DNA from: CAZKTO01 sp964555685
Lineage (GTDB): Bacteria; Chloroflexota; Dehalococcoidia; SHYB01
DNA length: 44,623 nt
Assembly: GCA_964555685.1 (NCBI GenBank)
Contig: CAZKTO010000018.1
Coordinates: 1-44,623 of the forward strand
Direction of reading: 5' to 3'
Each line of letters begins with the position of its first letter. The stretch's first letter is position 1. A program made the translations under genes and the position numbers. The notes under the pieces were generated by a model. The model worked only from the letters and a program-made list of their open reading frames with translations. It searched no databases and was not told the origin of the DNA. Positions 32,440 to 39,041 of the stretch are shown here, piece by piece.

Positions 32440-32555
32440 CACTGCGAGTTTCGCCAGCACACGTGAACTCATCCCGAAATTCCCTGCCCCTTGATGGGGG
32501 AGGATGAGGGTGGGGGTGAAACCTAATCTGATGACCCGCATTTCGGGATGGCTTC
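32440..32555. repeat. Inverted repeat and G-rich hairpin between acs-like and flavodoxin-like genes
   Basis: CATCCCGAAAT (32469-32479) and its reverse complement (32541-32551) enclose a smaller hairpin of the CCCCTTGATGGGGGAGG kind. It lies in the 232 bp gap between the flavodoxin-like gene (stop at 32572, minus) and the ACS-like start at 32339. It may be a terminator or another short repeat. Confidence 0.45.
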
Positions 32556-32571
32556 GTGAACGAGGCGCCCG

Positions 32572-33081
32572 CTAGGGTTGGCCGAGGCGAGCGGCCAGCT
32601 CGGCCACGCGGCGCCCCAACGCCCGCGCCTGCTCCAGATCGTCCGGCTCGACCGAACCCGAGGCCGTGGCGCCGTAGTAGGAACCCGTCGTCCGCATGCG
32701 CTCGCTCCAGGGGAGCCCGGCGACGATCATCCCGCCCGCCAGCATCCAGTGGATGAGCGTGAGCAGCGTGAACTCGATGCCTGCGGACTTGGACGAGCCG
32801 GCGGTGAAGGCGGCGCCCACCTTGTTCAGCAGCTGGCCCTCGGCCCAGACGTCCCCCGCTTGGTCCAGCCACTGCTTCATCTTGCCCGTGATGCCGGACC
32901 AGTTGGGCGATCCGAAGACCACGGCGTCGGCGGCAAAGAGGTCCTCTCGGGCGGCGTCATCGATCCGGAGCAGGCGGGCCGTGGCGCCGGGCACCGACTC
33001 GACGCCCTGACCCACGCCCCGCGCCAGTTGCTCGATGAGGCCGCCGCGGCTATCGAAGAGGACCAGCACTCGCGCACCCAC
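32572..33081 (-). CDS. Flavodoxin-fold NAD(P)H:quinone oxidoreductase-like protein (WrbA-like)
   Basis: The 169-residue protein is a flavodoxin-like fold. It starts VLVLFDSRGGLIEQLARGV (FMN phosphate loop), has DAVVFGSPNWSGITGKMKQWLDQ, and GAAFTAGSSKSAGIEFTLLTLI, the stretch that in WrbA contacts the flavin. WrbA-type proteins reduce quinones by two electrons and avoid radical formation. The GTG at 33081 is chosen over a longer open frame because GGAGG lies nine bases upstream, directly after the stop of the peroxiredoxin gene. The pair are probably co-transcribed as an oxidative stress unit. Confidence 0.82.
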   Translation of the reverse strand: MGARVLVLFDSRGGLIEQLARGVGQGVESVPGATARLLRIDDAAREDLFAADAVVFGSPNWSGITGKMKQWLDQAGDVWAEGQLLNKVGAAFTAGSSKSAGIEFTLLTLIHWMLAGGMIVAGLPWSERMRTTGSYYGATASGSVEPDDLEQARALGRRVAELAARLGQP

Positions 33082-33095
33082 CCGTCGCTGCCTCC

Positions 33096-33560
33096 TTAGA
33101 GCTCGAGCCCCAGGGCCTTGAAGACCTCCGCGTACTGGGCCGGGTTCCCAGGGTTGTAGAACGGATTGGCGTGAAGCACCTTCCCGTCCTTGCCAACGAC
33201 GAAGACGGCCCGGCGCGACCGCCTCTGGCCCGGATCCGCGACGCCGTAGAGCCGGGCCACCTCGAGCGACGGGTCGCTGGCCAGGGGGAAGGGGAGCCCG
33301 CCCAGCCCCTGGGCGAAGCGCTGGTGCGACTCCATGCTGTCGGCGCTGATGGCGAGCACCTGGGCGCCCAGCTCCCGCAGCGTCTCGAACTCGTTCTTGA
33401 ACGAGGTGACCTCGGCGGAGCACAGGGGCGTCGCGTCCTCGGTATAGAACGCCAGGACGACCTTCCCTTTGGCGCGGAGATCGGAGAGGCGCAGGGGCCC
33501 GGAGGTGGTGGGGAGGGTGAAGTCGGGCGCCGTCTGGCCTTGGACGAGTTCGGGGCTCAC
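33096..33560 (-). CDS. bcp: Peroxiredoxin (Bcp/PrxQ type)
   Basis: The 154-residue thioredoxin-fold enzyme reduces peroxides. It has APDFTLPTTSGPLRLSDLRAK, then VVLAFYTEDATPLCSAEVTSF, where the peroxidatic cysteine sits in the TPLC motif in place of the usual T-P-x-C. No cysteine lies five residues later, as would be usual for an atypical 2-Cys PrxQ, so it may act as a 1-Cys form or pair with thioredoxin. The end FVVGKDGKVLHANPF is typical. The start is a GTG at 33560. Cysteine, not selenocysteine, occupies the active site here. Confidence 0.88.
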   Translation of the reverse strand: MSPELVQGQTAPDFTLPTTSGPLRLSDLRAKGKVVLAFYTEDATPLCSAEVTSFKNEFETLRELGAQVLAISADSMESHQRFAQGLGGLPFPLASDPSLEVARLYGVADPGQRRSRRAVFVVGKDGKVLHANPFYNPGNPAQYAEVFKALGLEL

Positions 33561-33579
33561 GGCGGACGTCGCCTCTCCC

Positions 33580-33963
33580 TTACGGCTTCTTGTACGTCTT
33601 CAGGGTCTCGTAGACCCGGAGTATCTCTTCATCGTTCTGGTTCGGCGTGTAGTAGGGGCGGACGACGACACCTCCGAACGCCATGACGACGCCCGAGTGA
33701 TCGTCGATGGCGAAGTCCGGGATCAGGTCCACGCCCAGCTCCACCAGGGTGTTCTTGTAGTCCGAGAGGGGCTTGAGGTAGCAGGTCTCGATGTACTGGC
33801 GGAGGTTGTGGCGGTTCACCACCTCCCACCGTATGCCCACGCCGGACCAGATGTAGATCTTGTGGCCGTCGGCCTTGATCTTTTGGAAGACCTCGTGGAC
33901 GTGGGGGCGAAGGCTCCCATCGTCGGCGATGAGGGTGTAGTCGACATCGAAGAAGACGTTCAT
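33580..33963 (-). CDS. Small HAD-fold protein
   Basis: The 127-residue protein begins MNVFFDVDYTLIADDGSLRP, the DxDxT motif I of the HAD superfamily. It then has IYIWSGVG as motif II and FAIDDHSG as motif IV with two aspartates. There is no large cap domain, so it is a minimal HAD phosphatase or a phosphatase-like protein. The substrate is unknown. The ATG at 33963 lies at the start of the domain; the frame is open further up but would run into the tRNA-Sec region. It lies 19 bp upstream of the peroxiredoxin gene. Confidence 0.75.
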   Translation of the reverse strand: MNVFFDVDYTLIADDGSLRPHVHEVFQKIKADGHKIYIWSGVGIRWEVVNRHNLRQYIETCYLKPLSDYKNTLVELGVDLIPDFAIDDHSGVVMAFGGVVVRPYYTPNQNDEEILRVYETLKTYKKP

Positions 33964-34029
33964 CCTGTTGGGACCGGCGGCGCATGGGCGATTATACCAG
34001 AACGGATGGTGGCGCGGGGGCGCAACCAC

Positions 34030-34053
34030 GCCCGCGATCAAGAGATCGCGGGC
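34030..34053 (-). terminator. Hairpin downstream of tRNA-Sec
   Basis: GCCCGCGATC and GATCGCGGGC pair perfectly over 10 bp with a 4-base loop. It lies 59 bases after the tRNA 3' end on the minus strand. There is no T-run. Confidence 0.5.
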
Positions 34054-34111
34054 CCGGTCATACGGTCTATCGGCGGTCCGGCGCTCAGGTAACCGCGCCG
34101 GGGGGCCATCG

Positions 34112-34208
34112 TGGCGGGAGGGGGTGGGAGTCGAACCCACCGCGGACGCCGAAGGCGCCCGCCAACGGGTTTGAAGCCCGCGAAGCCCACCGGGACCCAT
34201 CCTCTCCC
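34112..34208 (-). tRNA. selC: tRNA-Sec (anticodon TCA)
   Basis: The anticodon loop CTTCAAA has the anticodon TCA at 34172-34174. The acceptor stem is 8 bp (GGGAGAGG with CCCCTCCC; one A-C mismatch) and the T-stem 5 bp (GTGGG-TTCGACT-CCCAC), the 8+5 form of bacterial tRNA-Sec. The D-stem is 6 bp (GGGTCC with GGGCTT, 4-base loop), and the variable arm is 9 bp (GCGGGCGCC with GGCGTCCGC). CCA is encoded at 34112-34114. The gene follows trxA by 16 bases on the same strand, so it may be cut from a plsX-trxA-selC transcript. It supports reading TGA as Sec in the gene at 8534. Confidence 0.95.
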
Positions 34209-34224
34209 AGCGGAGCGCTGGCGC

Positions 34225-34554
34225 CTACTTCGCCAGGACCGCCTCCACGTGGCGCTGCACCTCGCGCTTGGGCACCGCGCCGACGATCTGGTCGACGGGC
34301 TTGCCGTCCTTGAACACGAGCAGCGTGGGGATGCTCCGAATGCCGTACTTCATGGACACGGCCGGGTTGTCGTCCACGTTCAGCTTGGCGAAGGTGACCT
34401 TCCCCGCGTACTCGATGGCCAGCTCCTCCACCACGGGCGCGATCATGCGGCACGGGCCGCACCATACAGCCCAGAAGTCCACCACCACGGGCGTCGTGGC
34501 CTTGACAACCGTCTCGTCGAAGGTCGCGTCGGTGACCTCAACGGGTTTCGCCAT
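34225..34554 (-). CDS. trxA: Thioredoxin
   Basis: The 109-residue protein is a standard thioredoxin: VVVDFWAVWCGPCRMIAP with the redox pair in WCGPC, then FAKLNVDDNPAVSMKYGIRSIPTLLVFKDGK with the cis-proline. It reduces disulfides in the cytosol and passes electrons to peroxiredoxins and reductases. The ATG at 34554 is clear. The frame seems longer upstream only because it stays open inside plsX in another frame. It lies 38 bp after plsX and 16 bases before selC. Confidence 0.97.
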   Translation of the reverse strand: MAKPVEVTDATFDETVVKATTPVVVDFWAVWCGPCRMIAPVVEELAIEYAGKVTFAKLNVDDNPAVSMKYGIRSIPTLLVFKDGKPVDQIVGAVPKREVQRHVEAVLAK

Positions 34555-34592
34555 ACGGTCCTCTCTTCTCCGGCCCCTCGGTCGGGGGGCTC

Positions 34593-35603
34593 CTAGTTCG
34601 TTAGATGTGCGGCGCTGGGTTGAAGGTTCCGCCGGGCCGCCGCCGCCAGCCACCCTTCCCGCGCCATCCGCGCCGCGAGGTCGATGGCGTTCTTGATATC
34701 GGCGGCGGTGCTTCGTCCATGCCCGATGATCACGTTGCCGTTGACGCCCAGCAACAGCGCGCCGGCGTCCGTGGCCCACTGCCGGACGACGCCCTTCACC
34801 GGCGGTCCCCACAGCGGCTTCGAGACTTTCGCCAGCAGGCTGGCGTCCAGGGCGTCCTTCAGCGAGAGGAAGAGCGCCTCCACGAGACCCTCGGAGAGCT
34901 TGAGCGCGACGTTGCCGGTGAAGCCGTCCATCACCACCACGTCCGCCACGCCGCGGAAGATGTCGGACCCCTCGATGTTGCCGATGAAATGCAGGTCCGT
35001 CTGCTTGAGGAGCTGGTGGGCCTCCTTCACCAGCCGCGGCCCCTTGCTCTCCTCCTCGCCGTTGCTCACCAGCCCGACCCTGGGCCGCTCCACCTTGAAG
35101 ACGTGGGTCATGAAGTCGCTCCCCATCTGGGCGAACTGGACGAGGAAATGGGGGCGGCACTCGGCGTTGGCCCCAACGTCCAGGGCGATGGCGAGGCTCT
35201 TGGCCCGCGTGCGGTAGAGGGCCCCCAGGGCCGGCCGCTCGATGCCGTCCATGACGCCGAGGGTGAAGATGGCGGCCGCGGCGATGGCCCCCGTGTTCCC
35301 GGCGGAGACGAAGGCATCGGCCCGGCGCTCCTTGACGAGCCGCAAGCCCACGGCGATGGACGAGTCCTGCTTGTCGCGCCACGCGCCCGTCGGCGACTCG
35401 GCCATCCCCACGACCTGGGTCGCCTCCACGGGCTCGATGCGGTCGCGCACCCGAGCCGCCTGCGCCAGCGTCCGGTCCAGCACGTCCTTGAGGCCCACCA
35501 GCGCGATCCGGACGTCGCCCGCCGCGGCTGCCAGCATGGCCCCTTGGGCGATAACGCCGGGAGGCCTGTCGCCCCCCATCAAGTCCAGCGCGACGGTCTG
35601 CAA
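34593..35603 (-). CDS. plsX: Phosphate acyltransferase PlsX
   Basis: The 336-residue protein converts acyl-ACP to acyl-phosphate for phospholipid synthesis. It has the family start VALDLMGGDRPPGVIAQGA, AFVSAGNTGAIAAAAIFTLG, LDVGANAECRPHFLVQFA, VGLVSNGEEESKG and VMDGFTGNVALKLSEG. The start is a TTG at 35603 (LQTVALDLMGGD) with a GAGG site about seven bases upstream. The open frame reaches further, but that part runs through the palindrome at 35614 and has no family sequence. It probably heads a transcript with trxA and selC. Confidence 0.95.
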   Translation of the reverse strand: MQTVALDLMGGDRPPGVIAQGAMLAAAAGDVRIALVGLKDVLDRTLAQAARVRDRIEPVEATQVVGMAESPTGAWRDKQDSSIAVGLRLVKERRADAFVSAGNTGAIAAAAIFTLGVMDGIERPALGALYRTRAKSLAIALDVGANAECRPHFLVQFAQMGSDFMTHVFKVERPRVGLVSNGEEESKGPRLVKEAHQLLKQTDLHFIGNIEGSDIFRGVADVVVMDGFTGNVALKLSEGLVEALFLSLKDALDASLLAKVSKPLWGPPVKGVVRQWATDAGALLLGVNGNVIIGHGRSTAADIKNAIDLAARMAREGWLAAAARRNLQPSAAHLTN

Positions 35604-35613
35604 TCGGCACCTC

Positions 35614-35639
35614 GCTGGCCCCGACGCGTCGGGGCCAGC
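35614..35639. repeat. Palindrome family A, copy 3 (26 bp perfect)
   Basis: GCTGGCCCCGACG is followed at once by its reverse complement, a perfect 26 bp palindrome without a loop. It ends 10 bases before the plsX start codon, so in RNA a hairpin would lie against the ribosome binding site. It contains the same CCCCGACGCGTCGGGG core as 2591-2606. Confidence 0.75.
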
Positions 35640-35693
35640 AACGGGTCTATGGTACAGGAGTGACGCCGCCGGTGACAAGGGTCGCGGGGCGCG

Positions 35694-36329
35694 CTACCCC
35701 CAGAAGTGGGCCGTGAGGGTCATGGCCCCCGCAGCGGCCAGCGGGGCCTTGAGATTGTCGTCCAGCCCCATGGGGACCAGCTCCGCCAGCGTCGCCGCGC
35801 AGGCCCCCGCGACCATGACCGCGTAGGTCGTCTCCAACTCCGTGGCAACGAGGAGCGAGCCGATGGCCAGGGACACCAGGAGAAATGCCGCGCTCCCCTC
35901 CAGGCTCTTGCCGAAGAGCCGCCGCCGGCCCCAGCGCTCCCCCACGGACGCCGCCGCCGGGTCGCCCAGCGAGAGGTAGAAGAGGGCCAGGATGGCCTGC
36001 GGCTGGTCGATAGCGAAGAACACGACGACCGTCGAGATCAGGGAGTACGTGCTGCCGAAGAGGACGCGGTGCTCCTGCTCCTTCATGAGCGGGCGGACCA
36101 GGCCCGTGAGCCACCGGTTCAGCCCGCCGGAGCGGAAGCGCGCGGCCTCCGCCGTGACCACCAGGGCCGCCATGCCCACCGCCACCCAAGTGAGCGGCCC
36201 CTCGGGCGCCCACAAGGCCGCCAGGGGGAAGGCGGAGCCGGCCAGGACGTGGAAGAGCCGGCGCGGCAGCACGCCCGTGGAACGGCCGCGCTCCTGAGAC
36301 TCCGCCGCTGGCGCCCGGACGGCGGTCAC
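35694..36329 (-). CDS. CTP-dependent lipid kinase-like membrane protein (dolichol/phytol kinase or CdsA-related)
   Basis: The 211-residue protein is hydrophobic, with about six helices. It carries RRLFHVLAGSAFPLAAL, LSLGDPAAASVGERWGRRRLFGKSLEGSAAF and LAELVPMGLDDNLKAPLAAA. The motif GDPAAASVGxxxG with K-S-x-x-G is typical of the family of dolichol kinase, phytol kinase and diacylglycerol kinase (CTP), related to CDP-diglyceride synthetase. It therefore uses CTP to phosphorylate a lipid alcohol. The start is a GTG at 36329. It lies 90 bp upstream of plsX on the same strand, a sensible lipid-related neighbour. Confidence 0.78.
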   Translation of the reverse strand: MTAVRAPAAESQERGRSTGVLPRRLFHVLAGSAFPLAALWAPEGPLTWVAVGMAALVVTAEAARFRSGGLNRWLTGLVRPLMKEQEHRVLFGSTYSLISTVVVFFAIDQPQAILALFYLSLGDPAAASVGERWGRRRLFGKSLEGSAAFLLVSLAIGSLLVATELETTYAVMVAGACAATLAELVPMGLDDNLKAPLAAAGAMTLTAHFWG

Positions 36330-36407
36330 CGGACTCGCCTCCCGGCGCGGGACGCTAGCGGGCGGCGCGGCATGGCTCGGTGCGCACCAGGGGAGAGAGC
36401 GGGCGCG

Positions 36408-36806
36408 TCATGCGCGCCGGGACGTGGCCCCAGGCTTTCGGGCGCGGGACCCGTAGTCCGCCAGAGCTGCCTGGATAGCATCGGCCGCCAGCACGGCGCA
36501 GTGCATCTTCGCGGGCAGGAGGCCGCCCAGGGCCCCGTCGATGGCCTGGCGCGTCACCTGGGCCGCCTCGTCGAGGGTCCGGCCCTCCAGCATCTCGCTC
36601 GCCATGCTGCTCGCGGCGATGGAGGTGCCGCACCCCTCCGTCTGCCACCGCACCTGGGCGATGACCCCTCGCTCCATCTTCAGGCTCAGGCGCGTCGTAT
36701 CGCCGCAGACGGGGTTGTGGACGGTGGCCTGGGCGTCCGGGCCCGGCATATCGCCCCGGTTGCGCGGGTGCAGGTAATGATCGAGGGCGATCTCGCCGTC
36801 CCTCAC
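36408..36806 (-). CDS. iscU: Iron-sulfur cluster scaffold IscU/NifU-like
   Basis: The 132-residue protein has the three cluster-binding cysteines of the scaffold family: VHNPVCGDTTRLSL, TEGCGTSIAASSM and LLPAKMHCAVLAADAI. It takes sulfur from the cysteine desulfurase and builds Fe-S clusters before handing them on. The start is a GTG at 36806 with AGGAGG seven bases upstream, overlapping the iscS stop by four bases (GTGA). A longer open frame lies inside iscS and is not used. Its product probably serves, among others, the radical SAM proteins seen at 15.6-18 kb. Confidence 0.92.
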   Translation of the reverse strand: MRDGEIALDHYLHPRNRGDMPGPDAQATVHNPVCGDTTRLSLKMERGVIAQVRWQTEGCGTSIAASSMASEMLEGRTLDEAAQVTRQAIDGALGGLLPAKMHCAVLAADAIQAALADYGSRARKPGATSRRA

Positions 36807-38020
36807 CGCGGGCCCTCCTGGGCGCCCACGGGGGCCGGAGCCGGCGTCGTCGCTCGGACCTCCTCGATGATCCCGGGCAGGCGCGCCAGCACCTCGTCGA
36901 TCTCCTGGACCGTGCTCTCCGGCCCCAGGGTCAGGCGCAGGGTGCCGATGGCGAGATTCGCGGGCACCCCCGTGGCCACCAGCACGTGGGAGGGCTCGAG
37001 CGATGCGGTGCGGCAGGCGCTGCCCGTGGAGGCGCCGATGCCCGCCTCGTCCAGGGCCATGAGCGTCCACTGGGAGTCGGTCCCCTCGAACGAGCAGTTG
37101 ACGTTGTTGGGCAGGCGGGCCGTGGGGTGCCCGTTGAGGTGGGATCCCGGGATACGCTCCTGGATGCCCCGGATGAGCCGGTCCCGGAGCGCCAGGCAGT
37201 GCTCCGCGGCCGAGGGCGCCTCCGCGACCGCAATCTCCAAGGCCTTCGCGGCCCCCACGATGCCCGGCACGTTCTCCGTCCCGGCGCGCCGGTTCCGCTC
37301 GTGGCTCCCGCCGACCTGCTGCGGCTCGAACGGCGTGGCGCGGCGCAGGTAGAGCACGCCCGCGCCCTTGGGCCCGTGGAACTTGTGGGCCGAGAGGGAG
37401 AGGGCGTCCACGCCCAGCCGGTCCACCTCCAGCTCCAGGAAGCCTGCCGCCTGCACCGCGTCCGTGTGGAAGACGATGCGCGTCCCCAGCGCCTTCGCCC
37501 GCGACCGCACCAGCGCCGCCATCTCCGCCACCGGCTCGATGGTGCCGATCTCGTTGTTCGCCAGCATGATGCTCACGACGGTGGTCTGGGGGCCGATGGC
37601 CCGCGCCAGCGCCTCCACGTCCACCAGGCCGTACCCGTCCACGGGAAGGTAGGTGACGGTGAAGCCCAGCTTCTCCAGGAAGTGGCAGGTGTGCAGCACG
37701 GCGTGGTGCTCGATGCTGGAGGTGATGACGTGATTGCCCTGGGCCCGCAGCGCCAGCGCCGCGCCCTTGATCGCGGCGTTATCGGACTCGGTGCCGCCGC
37801 TCGTAAAGACGACCTCCGCCGGCTTGCACCCGAGGGCCTCCGCGACCGTCCGGCGAGCGTCGTCCACCGCCTGCCGGGCGCGCTGGGCGAGCCCGTACAT
37901 CGCCGAGGGGTTGTGGAACCGGTCGGAGAAGTAGGGCAGCATCGCCTCCAGCACACGCGGGTGGACCGGCGTGGTGGCGGCGTGATCGAGGTAGATGAAG
38001 GAGTTGCGGGCGGAAGGCAT
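36803..38020 (-). CDS. iscS: Cysteine desulfurase
   Basis: The 405-residue PLP enzyme removes sulfur from cysteine for Fe-S clusters and thio-modified tRNA. It begins FIYLDHAATTPVHPRVLEAM and has FTSGGTESDNAAIKG, HHAVLHTC, the PLP lysine in LSLSAHKFHGPKGAGVLYL and the catalytic cysteine in ASTGSACRTASLEPSHV. The ATG at 38020 is chosen because the family N-terminus starts there. The much longer open frame toward 39238 is a shadow of the hydrolase gene on the other strand. Such enzymes can also release selenium from selenocysteine, of interest next to selC, but nothing in the sequence shows this. Confidence 0.95.
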   Translation of the reverse strand: MPSARNSFIYLDHAATTPVHPRVLEAMLPYFSDRFHNPSAMYGLAQRARQAVDDARRTVAEALGCKPAEVVFTSGGTESDNAAIKGAALALRAQGNHVITSSIEHHAVLHTCHFLEKLGFTVTYLPVDGYGLVDVEALARAIGPQTTVVSIMLANNEIGTIEPVAEMAALVRSRAKALGTRIVFHTDAVQAAGFLELEVDRLGVDALSLSAHKFHGPKGAGVLYLRRATPFEPQQVGGSHERNRRAGTENVPGIVGAAKALEIAVAEAPSAAEHCLALRDRLIRGIQERIPGSHLNGHPTARLPNNVNCSFEGTDSQWTLMALDEAGIGASTGSACRTASLEPSHVLVATGVPANLAIGTLRLTLGPESTVQEIDEVLARLPGIIEEVRATTPAPAPVGAQEGPR

Positions 38021-38173
38021 CGGAGGATCGCTCCATCGGTCAACCTGAGCGCATTCTAGCATCGGCCCAAGGAGAGGGTCAACGAACGGCCTCCCGCCTC
38101 GACAGGCCTTTGGGCGCGCTGCTAGACTCAGGCAGCCCGCCGGGGGGCCTCTCCCCCGGCCCGGTATGCCTCT

Positions 38174-38953
38174 ATGCTTCCACCCATCGACTACACGCTC
38201 TTCGACCGCCCCGAGGTCACCTTCCTCATGTTCTACCCCCAGCGGGTCTGGTCGCCCCCGCCCGCCGGCGCCATCGACCACATGGCGCCTGTGGCCGAGG
38301 GCGTCGCCGTCTCCGCCCGCCTCTTCACCCACGACCCGCGCGCGCCCACCATCCTCTTCTTCCACGGCAACGGCGAGGTCGCCTGCCAGTACGACGATAT
38401 CGCTCCCGCCTACGCCCAGGCCGGGGCCAACCTCTTCGCCGCCGACTTCCGCGGCTACGGCCGGAGCGGCGGGTCGCCCTCGTTCTCGACCATGATCGAC
38501 GACGCCCGGCGGGTCTTCGAGTACGCACGCGAGGCCCTGGCCCAGGCGGGCTTTGGCGGGCCCCTCTACGTCAAGGGGAGGTCCCTGGGCTGCCAGTCCG
38601 CCGTGGAGGTGGCCGCGCGCTACCAGGACGAGCTGGCCGGGCTCATCACCGAGAGCGGCGCCGCCAGCCTGAAGCGCATGACCCGAAGGTTCGATCTGGG
38701 GCTGGAGGGCCCCGCCCTGGAGACCGTCCTGCGCCTCCACGACGAGAAGGTCCGCTCCATCCGCCTGCCGCTCCTCGTCATCCACGGCGAGCTCGACGAC
38801 CTGGTGCCCGTCGAGAATGCCATCGATCTCTACGACACGGTCTCCTCGCAGGACAAGCGCATCGAGATCATCCCCGGCGCCGGCCACAACGACCTCCTGT
38901 GGGTGGGCCCGGAGCAGTACTTCGAGGCCATCCGCCGGTTCCTCAAGCGGTGA
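38174..38953 (+). CDS. Alpha/beta-fold hydrolase (BEM46/serine aminopeptidase-like)
   Basis: The 259-residue protein has TILFFHGNGEVACQYDDIA, LFAADFRGYGRSGGSPSF, the nucleophile elbow VKGRSLGCQSAVE (GxSxG), the acid in LLVIHGELDDLVPVENA and the histidine in IIPGAGHNDLLWVG. The N-terminal strand pattern (FHGNGE, DFRGYGRSGG) resembles BEM46/ABHD13-type hydrolases. No signal peptide is seen, and the substrate is unknown. It is divergent from iscS, with 153 bp between them. Confidence 0.87.
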   Translation: MLPPIDYTLFDRPEVTFLMFYPQRVWSPPPAGAIDHMAPVAEGVAVSARLFTHDPRAPTILFFHGNGEVACQYDDIAPAYAQAGANLFAADFRGYGRSGGSPSFSTMIDDARRVFEYAREALAQAGFGGPLYVKGRSLGCQSAVEVAARYQDELAGLITESGAASLKRMTRRFDLGLEGPALETVLRLHDEKVRSIRLPLLVIHGELDDLVPVENAIDLYDTVSSQDKRIEIIPGAGHNDLLWVGPEQYFEAIRRFLKR

Positions 38954-38977
38954 TGCCGGGCTGTCTCCTAGCGCTCC

Positions 38978-39006
38978 TTGACATCCCTGTGGAGGCACCC
39001 TATCCT
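38978..39006 (+). promoter_or_regulatory. Sigma-70-type promoter of first binding-protein gene
   Basis: A consensus -35 TTGACA (38978-38983), a 17-base spacer and TATCCT (39001-39006) lie 35 bases upstream of the GTG start of the ABC binding protein. Confidence 0.65.
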
Positions 39007-39041
39007 CCCGTCCAGATGTCATGCCGCTCGGAGGTGCAGCC

